From Lysinibacillus composti (GTDB lineage Bacteria; Bacillota; Bacilli; Bacillales_A; Planococcaceae): DNA of 64,000 nt. Both the position numbers and the translations under genes were made by a program. The first letter of the stretch is position 1, and every line of letters begins with the position of its first letter. Below the pieces are notes generated by a model. The model was not told the DNA's origin. It did no database searches and worked only from the letters and a program-made list of their open reading frames with translations. The stretch spans positions 1-64,000 of the forward strand of contig NZ_JAFBDY010000013.1 of NCBI RefSeq assembly GCF_016908465.1, in the 5' to 3' direction. This document shows positions 28,036-37,377 of this stretch, in pieces.

Positions 28036-29448
28036 TTGCTTATCCATGTTGTTAGCAGCGGTGAAACACTTTGGGAAATTGCAATGCGTTATCATATAAA
28101 CGTAAATGCTATACAACAAGTTAATCAGTTACCGAATCCAAATCAATTATTGCTTGGGCAATCAATTGTTATTCCTGTACCAGGTTCCATGTACACTGTA
28201 AAACGCGTCGATACAATTTGGTCAATTGCACGGCAGTTTAGTGTATCCGTAAATGCCGTCTTACAAGCTAACAATATTTCAAACCCTAACCTTTTATCTC
28301 CAGGAGCAGTACTATTCATTCCACCCATCATTCATATGGTTCAACCTGGAGAATCACTATGGCAAATAGCCTCCCTTTATGGAGTTACAGCACAATCCCT
28401 TATGAGTGAAAATCATATTCAAAACCCAAATATGATTTATCCTGGTTTGCAATTAGTAGTTCCACACCCAAAACCGATGATTGAAGTGAACGCTTATACT
28501 TATCAAGAGGATGAAGCAGCTGCTGAGTCAGTTAATGCAATTGGCCATTTACTCACCTATTTCAGTCCCTTTGCTTATCTCATTAAGGAGGATGGAAGCT
28601 TAGAACCTTTTGATGATGACCTGATGATTGCTGCGGCAGTAGACAAAAGGGCCGTTCCTATGATGGTGATCACTAATTTATCCTCCACATCGGCTGGAAC
28701 AAACTTAGCTCATGCTGTACTTTCTAGTGCTGAGAATCGCGAAAACCTTATTACAAACTGCATTAAAATAATGGAGGAAAAAGGATATAAGGGAATAAAT
28801 ATTGACTTTGAATATGTTCCACCTGAGGATCGAGAAAATTACAATGAATTTCTTAAGCTTGCGGTAGAACGATTCCATAATGAGGGTTATTTTGTGTCAA
28901 CTGCAGTTGCCCCTAAGTATGGTAGTGAACTAGAAGGACTGCTTTATACAGCACATGACTATGAGGCACATGGTCGAATTGTTGATTTTGTAATATTGAT
29001 GACCTATGAATGGGGATGGAGAGGAGCTTCACCTCAGGCAATTTCTCCAATCAATCAAATGAGAAGAGTTGTGGAATATGCTTTATCCGTCATGCCTGCT
29101 GAGAAGATCTATTTGGGATTCCAAATTTATGCTCGTGATTGGCGTCTGCCTCATCAACAAGGACAGTATGCAGAAACATTTAGCCCACAGGAAGCAATCC
29201 GCCGCGCTACTAGGTATGGGGCTACTATTCAATATAATAAAACAGCAGAATCTCCATTTTTCCGCTATATTAATGAGCAAGGTCAAGGGCATGAAGTGTG
29301 GTTTGAAGATGCAAGAAGCGCACAAGCTAAGTTTGATATGGCCAAGGAATACAAACTTCGTGGGATTAGTTATTGGGCTTTAGGCTATCCATTCCCACAA
29401 AATTGGGCTTTATTGAATGATAATTTTAATATAATTAAAAAGGCATAA
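28036..29448 (+). CDS. Spore cortex-lytic N-acetylglucosaminidase, LysM plus GH18 (SleL/YaaH-like)
   Basis: Degrades cortex peptidoglycan during germination in the SleL family. I start at the TTG at 28036 (470 residues) because AAAGGAGG is six bases upstream; the frame continues upstream but without a site. Three LysM domains (about 2-46, 51-95, 99-142) precede a GH18 barrel whose motif GINIDFEYV carries the catalytic Glu; Bacillus subtilis SleL has two LysM. There is no signal peptide, as is usual for spore coat or cortex enzymes made in the mother cell. Confidence 0.9.
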   Translation: MLIHVVSSGETLWEIAMRYHINVNAIQQVNQLPNPNQLLLGQSIVIPVPGSMYTVKRVDTIWSIARQFSVSVNAVLQANNISNPNLLSPGAVLFIPPIIHMVQPGESLWQIASLYGVTAQSLMSENHIQNPNMIYPGLQLVVPHPKPMIEVNAYTYQEDEAAAESVNAIGHLLTYFSPFAYLIKEDGSLEPFDDDLMIAAAVDKRAVPMMVITNLSSTSAGTNLAHAVLSSAENRENLITNCIKIMEEKGYKGINIDFEYVPPEDRENYNEFLKLAVERFHNEGYFVSTAVAPKYGSELEGLLYTAHDYEAHGRIVDFVILMTYEWGWRGASPQAISPINQMRRVVEYALSVMPAEKIYLGFQIYARDWRLPHQQGQYAETFSPQEAIRRATRYGATIQYNKTAESPFFRYINEQGQGHEVWFEDARSAQAKFDMAKEYKLRGISYWALGYPFPQNWALLNDNFNIIKKA

Positions 29449-29511
29449 ATTTGATACTGTTTTGTAAGTGGAAATTCCCTTTTAAAGAATATTTCCAACG
29501 TTAAATATTAT

Positions 29512-29548
29512 AAAGGGGGCGTCTATGTATTTTCAGACGTCCCCTTAC
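29512..29548. terminator. Two-way terminator after the SleL-like gene
   Basis: A 12-base GC-rich stem (29513-29524 with 29535-29546, one G:U) separates the convergent SleL-like and glutamate-synthase-like genes. Confidence 0.8.
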
Positions 29549-29558
29549 TAATGTTCTA

Positions 29559-31151
29559 TTAGCCATTTGAAACTATGGATTGATAAATTTCTTCAAGAGA
29601 CCATACTTTCCCTTTTTCATCCTTATACACAACATGTTCGGCTTTAAAATGAGCAGGAGAATCTAAACCAGCAGCTGCAGCGATTCGGTATAATCCCTCC
29701 CGCATTGATATTACATAATTAGCTGTTCGATATTTTTTCTCATCAATTACAAGAGCTTTTTGCAAATCAGGATCTGTTGTAGCAACACCAACAGGACATC
29801 CATTGGAATGGCATTTTAATGCTTGAATACAGCCTACAGTGATCATAAACCCTCTTGCAATATTGACGAGATCCGCCCCCATAGATAGTGCAATGGCAAT
29901 TCGATCTGGTGAATATAATTTTCCAGACGCTATAATTTTAACTTGATCACGTACGCCATGCTTCCTTAATGCATTGTCCAAAAGTGGTAGTGCTGATTTG
30001 ATAGGTAATCCTACGCTATCAGCTAGCTCCTGGTAAGAAGCTCCTGTACCTCCTTCGCCACCATCTAATGTAATAAAGTCTGGTCCCTTACCAGAATCCT
30101 TAATATGTTTGGCTAAGTCATCTGCTTCCTTACTACTACCTATTACAATTTTCATCCCAACAGGTTTACCTGTGTGTTCTCGAATCTGCTCGATAAATTC
30201 GAACATTGATGGGAAGTCCTGGAATTCACGAAAACGATTGGGGCTATCTATTGATTTAAAAGGCTCTACCATTCGTATTTTGGCAATTTCCTCTGTCACT
30301 TTCTCTGCATCTATATGGCCACCACGAATTTTTGCTCCTTGTGCAAGTTTTAATTCGAATGCTTTAATTTGAGGAATCTCACTCTTTTCCTTCAACGCAT
30401 CCCAACTAAAGTTCCCTTCGTAATCCCTCACTCCGAATAATCCAGGGCCAATCTGCATGATAATGTCTACTCCGCCTTTTAAATGGTATTCAGAAAGACC
30501 ACCTTCTCCCGTATTCATCCAAGTTCCTTTGGCCATTCCTAACCCTTTCGAAAGCGTTGTAATAGCTCTTTCACCAAGGGATCCATAACTCATGGCAGAC
30601 ATACCAATTTGCCCTTTTACAATAAACGGATTTCTTGTATTCTTACCAATCACAATTGCATCTCGGTCATCCAACAAATAAGCAACAGACTTATTTGCCT
30701 CTAATTTTTCTTTTCTTTGTGTAAATAAAGGTTCCTTTATGAGTAGATAACGATTTGTTGTGACGAGTTCATTACGATCCATCGTTAATTCTTCTGCAAG
30801 TTTTGGAAACATGGAGTTCCTAATATAAAAACCTGCTTCTTCAAAATCTTTGACTGAACCATATCCAATGACATCTCGTTTATATTTTGACTTTTTAACT
30901 ATATGTTGATAGTCATTTCGAGATATTGGCTTTCCTTCAAGGTCATTATTAAAAAAATACTGGCGCAATTCTGGACCAATCGTTTCTAGTAAATAGCGAA
31001 CCCGTCCAATGACTGGATAATTCCGTAGTACAGGATGTTGCTTCTGATTACGATCGATAAGATATAGATATATTCCAATTATGACTAAAATTGCAAAAAT
31101 AATTGCCCAAAAAAAGAATCCAATAATTGTTAATACATTTGCTAAACTCAC
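29559..31151 (-). CDS. FMN-binding glutamate synthase-like protein (YerD-like)
   Basis: A 530-residue protein with an N-terminal membrane segment (about 5-30) and a glutamate-synthase FMN barrel. GQIGMSAMSYGSLGERA, NTGEGGLSEYH, KIVIGSSKEADDLAKH, TLDGGEGGTGA and SNGCPVGVATTDP are typical of the GltB-like synthase domain, including the Cys-rich iron-sulfur region. It lacks the amidotransferase and GXGXG domains, so it cannot be a full glutamate synthase; its electron donor and substrate are unknown. Bacillus subtilis YerD has the same layout. Confidence 0.88.
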   Translation of the reverse strand: MSLANVLTIIGFFFWAIIFAILVIIGIYLYLIDRNQKQHPVLRNYPVIGRVRYLLETIGPELRQYFFNNDLEGKPISRNDYQHIVKKSKYKRDVIGYGSVKDFEEAGFYIRNSMFPKLAEELTMDRNELVTTNRYLLIKEPLFTQRKEKLEANKSVAYLLDDRDAIVIGKNTRNPFIVKGQIGMSAMSYGSLGERAITTLSKGLGMAKGTWMNTGEGGLSEYHLKGGVDIIMQIGPGLFGVRDYEGNFSWDALKEKSEIPQIKAFELKLAQGAKIRGGHIDAEKVTEEIAKIRMVEPFKSIDSPNRFREFQDFPSMFEFIEQIREHTGKPVGMKIVIGSSKEADDLAKHIKDSGKGPDFITLDGGEGGTGASYQELADSVGLPIKSALPLLDNALRKHGVRDQVKIIASGKLYSPDRIAIALSMGADLVNIARGFMITVGCIQALKCHSNGCPVGVATTDPDLQKALVIDEKKYRTANYVISMREGLYRIAAAAGLDSPAHFKAEHVVYKDEKGKVWSLEEIYQSIVSNG

Positions 31152-31360
31152 CTGAATCTCCTCCTAAAGGAAGTATGCAATAGATATGGTGAGTTTAAAC
31201 GAAAACTATATGAATATTATCCAAAATATTACTTACCCCACGACCCCCACAAATCACCAAAAAAAGAAGAAATACTACATTTATACTATGTATTTTTCGT
31301 GATAAAAAACCTGCTTCTATGCCATATTAAGACGGAACCATCTTGAAAGGAGAATAAAAT

Positions 31361-31516
31361 ATGGGAAGAGACGATAATAAAAGTCATAGCAATAATAAAA
31401 ATACATTACCTCAAACACCAAAAAACCAAAAAATTGCTCCTAATAAAGTAGAAGAAGAAATTTCCCAAGAATTAACAGAACTTAGAAACCTTGTTGCTAA
31501 GAATAAACGTAAATAG
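31361..31516 (+). CDS. Small basic hydrophilic protein, possibly YfhD-like
   Basis: A 51-residue frame beginning MGRDDNKSHSNNKNTLPQTP and ending in LVAKNKRK. It is lysine- and asparagine-rich, with AAAGGAG seven bases before the ATG, and sits 12 bases upstream of sspH on the same strand. The beginning resembles YfhD-like small spore proteins, but I am not sure of the family. The operon with a spore SASP suggests forespore expression. Confidence 0.7.
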   Translation: MGRDDNKSHSNNKNTLPQTPKNQKIAPNKVEEEISQELTELRNLVAKNKRK

Positions 31517-31528
31517 GAGGGCAAAGGG

Positions 31529-31720
31529 ATGGAGTTTCAACGCGCCCAAGAGATTGTCGCATCTCCAGCAGAATATGAAGTAAGTTATAATGGCGTTTCA
31601 GTTTGGATTGATAAGCTTCATGATGATGGAAAAACAGCAACAGTTCACTTAAGACGTTCTCTAGAAGAGAGATCTGAAGTTGCTATTACTGAACTAAAAG
31701 AAGAACATCAAGTGCATTAG
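31529..31720 (+). CDS. sspH: H-type small acid-soluble spore protein
   Basis: A 63-residue SASP of the H family, found in the spore core. FQRAQEIVASPAEYEVSYNGVSVWIDKL aligns with Bacillus subtilis SspH (NIQRAKEIVESP...VTYNGVPVYI). AGGAGG lies close upstream. H-type SASPs are minor spore components of unknown precise function and do not coat DNA as the alpha/beta type does. Confidence 0.88.
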   Translation: MEFQRAQEIVASPAEYEVSYNGVSVWIDKLHDDGKTATVHLRRSLEERSEVAITELKEEHQVH

Positions 31721-31763
31721 TTCGAAATTGTCTGGTGCACATTTGGAACTTAACGAAGAATTA

Positions 31764-31803
31764 AAACATCCCACTTATGATTTTTAGTGGGATGTTTAGC
31801 TTT
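31764..31803. terminator. Two-way terminator between sspH and the nucleotidyltransferase gene
   Basis: A perfect 12-base stem (31764-31775 with 31786-31797). Its right arm overlaps the stop codon of the convergent gene at 31796. T runs occur on both sides. Confidence 0.85.
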
Positions 31804-32599
31804 TTTTCAAATCGTAATTCCATACCTCTTTCAGAGTGGCTCTATATAAGGCATTTAGTTTTTCAGTAGGGTTTCCATTTTTACTTGAAAGTGTTTTAAT
31901 ATAAAGTTCTAGACAGTTAATTTCTTCTTTTAAAAAATTGTTAATTATTTTTATGGATGGTTGTATATTAGATCCTTCTCCAGACATTTTCCTTCTTAGT
32001 AAAAAATTAATTTCCAATTTCAGCAAACTCTCAGGGATAATCCGATCTAATAATTCATTAAACCTTATTGGTGGAACTTTCCCATATTCTACAATCCATT
32101 TACACGCTAGGATCGGCCTTAATACATTTAAGTATAATTTTGTTTGCACTTCTGAACCTTGCAAATACTTCTCATAATTTCTTTTAGCCATGTTCAAATA
32201 ATGAGTTAACATAGTTACTGGCTCAAACACTTCACATTCTAAAGCACGTATAAGGTTTACAAATGAATACTTTTGATAGTAAATGATGCTACTATTCAAC
32301 CACTCAAATAAGGACGGGTTACTTTTTCTAAATAGACGTAAGGCTTTAGTAATTTCCCAACCATTGATATCTAAGTTTTCACTAATTGGTAATTCGATTA
32401 CATCTCTTTTTGAACCCACTCCTTGGGGGTCAATAGAGAGATAATAATCTGGTTGATGTATATAAATAAAACGTACATCATAATCACTCTCCTTCGAGTG
32501 AACTCCCCAAGCACGGCTTCCACATTCCGCAGCGTACAGAATTTTTACTTGAAACTTCTCTTCTATTTCTTCTAACTTTTTAAGAATGATGTTTTTCAT
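31796..32599 (-). CDS. Predicted nucleotidyltransferase (YcgL/RlaP family)
   Basis: A 267-residue protein with the minimal nucleotidyltransferase signature GSRAWGVHSKESDYDVRFIYI near 27-47 (GS...SDxDxR), characteristic of the YcgL/RlaP group. The rest is helical. The family is predicted to transfer nucleotides to RNA or protein targets, but no substrate is established. It is monocistronic. Confidence 0.85.
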   Translation of the reverse strand: MKNIILKKLEEIEEKFQVKILYAAECGSRAWGVHSKESDYDVRFIYIHQPDYYLSIDPQGVGSKRDVIELPISENLDINGWEITKALRLFRKSNPSLFEWLNSSIIYYQKYSFVNLIRALECEVFEPVTMLTHYLNMAKRNYEKYLQGSEVQTKLYLNVLRPILACKWIVEYGKVPPIRFNELLDRIIPESLLKLEINFLLRRKMSGEGSNIQPSIKIINNFLKEEINCLELYIKTLSSKNGNPTEKLNALYRATLKEVWNYDLKKS

Positions 32600-32932
32600 A
32601 TTGACACCTTTATTTTTTATTTTCCAAAACGCTCCTTATGTACTAATAGGCCTTTACTCCATTTATTTTAGTTACATTTACCTATTTGAATACATGTATT
32701 CTTAATAAATTATTTATGAACATACTATATAGACGTTTTAACACCTATTTAGTGTCACCTTTTCGTCATTTGTAAAATTTGTAATTGAAATGGTAAAGAT
32801 GTAACAAACCCTTTCAAATGTCATATTGTAATTCAATCTTTTTCAACCCCACCCCTATTTATTTATTTCATATGATTAAAAACTACCAAAAAGGTAAATG
32901 ATTGGATTATTCTAATTTCTTATGGTGGGACA
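32600..32932. other. Gap between divergent nucleotidyltransferase and DUF5658 genes
   Basis: A strongly AT-rich stretch of 333 bases with no gene, hairpin or repeat that I can support. It must hold two divergent promoters. Confidence 0.4.
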
Positions 32933-33256
32933 ATGAAAAATAAAAGTTTGATTATACTATTTAGCGTTCTTGTTGCTATTCTAAATTTGTTTGATGGGGT
33001 TATTACTAGCTACGGCTTGCTACACAATATAATTGAAGAATTGAATCCACTCATGGAGGAATTATGGGAGAATAGTTCTGTACTATTCCTTTTAGTAAAA
33101 CTTTTGTTATCTATTTCCTTAATGTTTATTTCCTTTTTTGTTTATAAAAAAAGTAAGCCTAGATTTCAAACACTTTTTCTAATGTTATTAGTTGGTGCAT
33201 TTTTTATTTATGCCGGAGTTTTTGGTCTTCATGTTTATTGGATTTCCATCATATAA
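32933..33256 (+). CDS. DUF5658 family membrane protein
   Basis: A 107-residue protein with three or four hydrophobic segments. NLFDGVITSYGLLHNIIEELNPLMEELW is the usual DUF5658 N-terminal motif, with a loop carrying acidic residues between the first two helices. The function is unknown. GGTGGG precedes the ATG closely. Confidence 0.75.
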   Translation: MKNKSLIILFSVLVAILNLFDGVITSYGLLHNIIEELNPLMEELWENSSVLFLLVKLLLSISLMFISFFVYKKSKPRFQTLFLMLLVGAFFIYAGVFGLHVYWISII

Positions 33257-33291
33257 ATAACCTCTCCATGGATGACAGATATATTTTTTAA

Positions 33292-33329
33292 TAAAAAAAG
33301 ACCCAAAGCATTTATACAAGCAATGAGTC
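33292..33329 (-). terminator. Probable terminator of the HD-GYP gene
   Basis: A six-base stem (33300-33305 with 33324-33329) extended inward after two mismatches, followed by a run of T on the minus strand. It is weaker than the other terminators listed. Confidence 0.55.
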
Positions 33330-33337
33330 GTGAAGAA

Positions 33338-34687
33338 TTATTTATTAAATGTTTCAACTAATATATCTTTAATTTTCAGGAAAGCGTCGTGTTCTTCACC
33401 AGTTGAGAGTTCACCTTCAACTCTTTTTGTTTCAATTTCTTTGATCATTCGTATGATAACATCAATAAATATATTATTTAATTCCATACCCTCGGTTATT
33501 AAGCGATAGTAATTCATCGCTTCCTCCATATTTCCAGCAGAGATATGGTTAATAAAGTAGCTCCAATATATCTCCTTTTTATTAAGATCATCATCTGCTT
33601 CTAGGTCACTGACTTGATCCCACTCAATAAAGCGGCTAATCGTTACTGAAAAGTTCAATGGTAATTGATAAATTCTCTTAGTTCCAATTTCCTCTAAGAA
33701 CGGGAAATACGGCTGGTTTTCATGTACTGATTTAATTTTTGCCTTTTTCCCATTTGATAATCTTACAATACTATCAGTCGGATAAATATTAACTAATTCC
33801 ATTAAATTAATAACAAACTTTTTATCGTACTTATGATGTTTACCTAACAATAACTCAAAAGCTTTAATAGATGAAAATGCCCCTCTGTACGAGCGTTGTA
33901 ATGTCAGTGCAGAATAGGTATCGACTACCGCCAGTAATCTTACCTCTTCTGAAAGGAAGCTTTCTGTTAATCCTTCTGGATAACCTGTACCGTCTAGACG
34001 TTCATGGTGGGATTTAACTAAATCCCTATAGGAGCTAGAAAGGTTGTTTTCCTCCATAAAATCCACACCGTAAAGTGGATGCTTTTGAATTTCATCAAAT
34101 TCTGCTTTTGATAGCTTACCTTCTTTTTGTAATAACTCATTACTAATTTGAAGTTTTCCAATATCATGAAGCAAACACCCAATAGCAAATGAACGAATAT
34201 CACGGATACCAGACATCTCTGCAAGAAGTGAACCAAGTAAGAAGACATCGAAGGAATGGAAATAACTATATGGGTCTTTCTTCTTTAGAGATAATAATGC
34301 GATTGAAACTTGACTATTTAATAAAGAAGAGATAAATAAATTTTCAAGCCATGTTATTTGTGCATCACCATTCAATATTAAACCATATCGTGTTTCACTA
34401 ACGACATATTGCAAACTTTCATAAAATAACTTTTTAATATCAAATAACTCTTTTGAGTAGAAGATCTTTTCCTTTTTTTTAATCTGTGGCTTAGAAACTT
34501 CAGGAGTTTCATTTTTCGTATAAAGACTACTAAGCCTTGTTATTCCCCAGTTATGGAGATTTTGAAGTAGTGCATCATCTATTTTAGTTCCAGCCTTTAT
34601 TAGCAAAGTTTTATTAAAATAAATATCGCTTGGTATTACTTGTCCTATTTTTAATTCACTAATATATGTAATGTCTAAGTTGGACAT
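33338..34687 (-). CDS. HD-GYP domain protein, probable cyclic-di-GMP phosphodiesterase
   Basis: A 449-residue cytoplasmic protein. The HD-GYP domain shows FAIGCLLHDIGKLQI, KHPLYGVDFM and KSHHERLDGTGYPEGL, so the HD and GYP motifs are intact, followed by VVDTYSALT. About 110 residues precede the domain, and about 150 residues of unrecognised sequence follow the VRLSNGKKAKI segment. The family hydrolyses cyclic-di-GMP. AAAGGAG precedes the ATG. No cyclase is nearby. Confidence 0.88.
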   Translation of the reverse strand: MSNLDITYISELKIGQVIPSDIYFNKTLLIKAGTKIDDALLQNLHNWGITRLSSLYTKNETPEVSKPQIKKKEKIFYSKELFDIKKLFYESLQYVVSETRYGLILNGDAQITWLENLFISSLLNSQVSIALLSLKKKDPYSYFHSFDVFLLGSLLAEMSGIRDIRSFAIGCLLHDIGKLQISNELLQKEGKLSKAEFDEIQKHPLYGVDFMEENNLSSSYRDLVKSHHERLDGTGYPEGLTESFLSEEVRLLAVVDTYSALTLQRSYRGAFSSIKAFELLLGKHHKYDKKFVINLMELVNIYPTDSIVRLSNGKKAKIKSVHENQPYFPFLEEIGTKRIYQLPLNFSVTISRFIEWDQVSDLEADDDLNKKEIYWSYFINHISAGNMEEAMNYYRLITEGMELNNIFIDVIIRMIKEIETKRVEGELSTGEEHDAFLKIKDILVETFNK

Positions 34688-34996
34688 ACAAAACTCCTTT
34701 CTAGATATTTAGTAATAAGTTTAATGTACTTAAAAAGAACTATTTATCAGCATTATTATACATCACATTTTACTATTTTTTACTTTTGGTTAATAGAAAT
34801 AATCAAAATATAGCTATAACCTAATATCTATAAGGGAATTTAGTATAAAGACTTAAAAAATCCTTTGAACCATTCGCGTTATATGTAAATAGAATAAAAA
34901 CTGTGCTTTCTAGTCTGATACTAAAACATAGAAAACACAGTTCTTTAATTGGATTTTAAACTTCACAAAATACAGCCTTTAAATTTGGACAATGAT
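34688..34996. other. Gap between the HD-GYP gene and the small lipoprotein gene
   Basis: About 310 AT-rich bases. They hold the ribosome site of the HD-GYP gene at the left and a hairpin at 34899-34942 that probably terminates the lipoprotein gene. I see nothing else. Confidence 0.45.
34893..34942 (-). terminator. Terminator of the small lipoprotein gene
   Basis: A 14-base stem with one C-A mismatch (34899-34912 with 34929-34942) followed by a T-rich tract on the minus strand, 55 bases after the lipoprotein stop. Confidence 0.7.
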
Positions 34997-35146
34997 CTAC
35001 TCATCATCAACTTCATCGTCGCCAATTTCATCTTCCTCTTCAACATCTTCAACATCTTCGTCTTCTCGAGGTGCTTCATCATTCCCACAACCTACTAACC
35101 CGAAAAGTGATGACATTAACAGGAACATTAAAAAGTACTTTTTCAC
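34997..35146 (-). CDS. Small acidic lipoprotein, unrecognised
   Basis: A 49-residue gene. It starts with GTG, preceded by AAGGAGGTC at eight bases, and encodes KKYFLMFLLMSS followed by the lipobox LVGC (Cys 20). The mature part is only about 30 residues and nearly all Asp and Glu with Val (EDEDVEDVEEEDEIGDDEVDDE). A terminator follows. A strong ribosome site plus a lipobox make it a convincing gene despite its size. Binding of cations at the membrane surface is a guess. Confidence 0.75.
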   Translation of the reverse strand: MKKYFLMFLLMSSLFGLVGCGNDEAPREDEDVEDVEEEDEIGDDEVDDE

Positions 35147-35255
35147 TTCTTTTTGACCTCCTTTTTGAAAAGTTTTCCCAATCTGTATGGAAACTATAAT
35201 TCCCCATTAAAATGAATTGGTTCAGTCACTTTCCAGAGGCCATAGACCACCTAAA

Positions 35256-35912
35256 TTATTGAATAGCTGCTTCTTCTTTTAACTTTAGAACTTCAGATGC
35301 AGGTTGAGGTTCTTTCCCATATACTTCGTACGTCTTAAACGCATGAACTTCAGTATAAATTTCTTTCATTTGTTCCAGCACCCATTCTTCTGAAACACCC
35401 GCTGGCGACCAGCAGTAAATATCCATTACATTTAACTCATTCGTTATCATATGGATTCTCTCATAATTGATACTATCCATTCTTAAAAAATCATGTCGTT
35501 GATAAAACCTAATTCTTTTTTCAGAATCAGGATCTAAAGGAGAAATTGGCTCTACTTCTAAAATAATTGCTTTCCCCTTACTTTTTATTTCGCTAAGGAC
35601 CTTAGTACCAACACCTTTTCCTCGACCACCTGTTACTAAAATATAATCGATGAAAATATAATCCTGTTGTTCAAAATAAACAACGATAAAGTCTGGTCCT
35701 TCCATTAATTGATACGTTGCCTGTTTTTCTTGAAAAAGTAGTTCGAAATGTTGTTTAGACTTCATTTCCCTCTCTGGAAAATATTCTCTTAGCCTATTAA
35801 ACCAATTGCTAGTAGTATACACTTCTTCAATTAAGCTTGCCTTTAAACTTTCTCCCTTTTGCATCAACAATGAAATTAACCCCTTCGCATAATTATTTCT
35901 AACCTTTGTCAA
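35256..35912 (-). CDS. GNAT family N-acetyltransferase
   Basis: A 218-residue protein with the acetyl-CoA loop VTGGRGKGVGTKVLSEI (about 92-108), a following ILEVEPISPLDPDSEKRIRFYQRHDF typical of GNAT folds, and a C-terminal extension. The start is uncertain: the TTG at 35912 has its nearest AGGGGGC 15 bases upstream, so a non-canonical CTG nine bases earlier is also possible. The acceptor substrate is unknown. Confidence 0.75.
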   Translation of the reverse strand: MTKVRNNYAKGLISLLMQKGESLKASLIEEVYTTSNWFNRLREYFPEREMKSKQHFELLFQEKQATYQLMEGPDFIVVYFEQQDYIFIDYILVTGGRGKGVGTKVLSEIKSKGKAIILEVEPISPLDPDSEKRIRFYQRHDFLRMDSINYERIHMITNELNVMDIYCWSPAGVSEEWVLEQMKEIYTEVHAFKTYEVYGKEPQPASEVLKLKEEAAIQ

Positions 35913-36051
35913 TAAAATCAGAATATTGCCCCCTTATATTACCACCGTAGGTAATTTTTAAACATTAAGATAATATAAAGAAAATATTTCATTTGTTAAA
36001 AATCGTGAGAAAAATCTCTATTTTTGTCGAAACAATTTGAATTATTATTAT

Positions 36052-36094
36052 TTTTAGTAAAATAAAGTTGTTTGCAAGATTCATTTTACTAAAA
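36052..36094. promoter_or_regulatory. 12-bp inverted repeat upstream of the ATP-grasp gene
   Basis: TTTTAGTAAAAT (36052-36063) and its exact complement ATTTTACTAAAA (36083-36094) are separated by 19 bases and end 47 bases before the gene. There is no T run after it, so an operator or an mRNA leader hairpin is more likely than a terminator. Confidence 0.4.
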
Positions 36095-36141
36095 GTTTTA
36101 ACAATTATAAAAATATTTCAAAGGCTGGGAGAATTGTAGAG

Positions 36142-37362
36142 ATGAGAGAGAATCAAGAAAAAACAACAGTACTGCTAGGGTGGAGTCTACAAGCAATTGA
36201 AGCAATCGATAAGTTGGATCGTCCATTTGTTGTTGTTGGTCCACCTGAATTTACTACTTTTGCAGAAAAAAATAATATCAAATTAATTCCATGGACATTT
36301 GATGTTCCAATTGAACAATCATTTGAGCTTTATGAAATATTAAAAGAATTAAATGTATCAGTTGCTGTCCCGATTTATGAAGAAACAGTAGAATGGGCTG
36401 GCATGATTAATTCATTAATATGGGATGATCCTAAAGTATTTAATAAATCCCTTCTATTGAGAGATAAAGGCTTAATGAAGCGTAGAGCACATTTAGCAGG
36501 ACTTCGAGTAGGGGTCTTTGAAGAAGCTTATAATAAAGAGGATATTTACCGTTTCTTCAAACGAATTAACCAAGCATTTATGAAGCTCGAGGGAGAAACT
36601 TTTGAGCCAATTCACGTTAAACCATTCGATAAAGCTGGTACAGTAGGTCATTATATGATTAAAAAACCAGAAGAAATTGAGCAAATAGACGATTCTGAAT
36701 TTCCTTTACTAATGGAAAGCCATCTAGAAGGTCAAGAGTTTTCATGTGAGGCTTTTATCCATAACGGTAAAGTAAAATTCCTAAACATTACAGAATATGT
36801 AAAGCTTGGACACTCTAACTTTGTTCCAGCTTCTCCGTCACTTGAAAAATGGAGACCTCAAATTAAAGAGGCAATTGAAAAGCTAGTAGAAGGCTTTGAA
36901 GTGAAATACGGACTTTTACACCCAGAGTTTTTCGTGACACCTGAAGGAACTTTATACTTCGGCGAGGTAGCAAATCGTATTCCTGGTGGCCATATTTTTG
37001 AGCATATCGAAAGAGTTTATGGCTTCAGCCCTTATCAAGCACAAGTACTATGCTGTGACCCTGAAACGCCTGAAGAAGTATTAAATAAATTTTTCCCTGA
37101 AGAAGTCGTTTCTGCAAAAGGGCACTCTGGTAACTTAATGATTTACCCAAAAGTGAATGTAATTTCACGTTTAGAAATACCTACTGAGTTAAAAGAACAC
37201 CCTTATTTCCTAAAACATAATATGTTTATTCCTACTACATCGAAAGTTTCTGAACGAGTAGGTTTTGGTAATCACTACGGCTCTATCTATTTCCTAGGTG
37301 AGGATAGCGAAGTATTGAGAGATCTTCTAGTAAAATATGAAAAACATAATTTCTACGTATAA
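36142..37362 (+). CDS. ATP-grasp ligase of unknown substrate
   Basis: A 406-residue ATP-grasp protein, of the group that joins a carboxylate to an amine through an acyl phosphate. An N-terminal PreATP-grasp-like part (VLLGWSLQAIEAIDKL, residues about 10-110) is followed by EFPLLMESHLEGQEFSCEAF, KFLNITEYV and the metal-binding strand GEVANRIPGG with E275, N278 and R279. This resembles amino acid ligases more than biotin or purine enzymes. GGGAG precedes the ATG. It sits 15 bases upstream of an unrecognised large protein, with which it is probably translated from one message. Confidence 0.82.
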   Translation: MRENQEKTTVLLGWSLQAIEAIDKLDRPFVVVGPPEFTTFAEKNNIKLIPWTFDVPIEQSFELYEILKELNVSVAVPIYEETVEWAGMINSLIWDDPKVFNKSLLLRDKGLMKRRAHLAGLRVGVFEEAYNKEDIYRFFKRINQAFMKLEGETFEPIHVKPFDKAGTVGHYMIKKPEEIEQIDDSEFPLLMESHLEGQEFSCEAFIHNGKVKFLNITEYVKLGHSNFVPASPSLEKWRPQIKEAIEKLVEGFEVKYGLLHPEFFVTPEGTLYFGEVANRIPGGHIFEHIERVYGFSPYQAQVLCCDPETPEEVLNKFFPEEVVSAKGHSGNLMIYPKVNVISRLEIPTELKEHPYFLKHNMFIPTTSKVSERVGFGNHYGSIYFLGEDSEVLRDLLVKYEKHNFYV

Positions 37363-37377
37363 GGAGTGAATGGAAGA

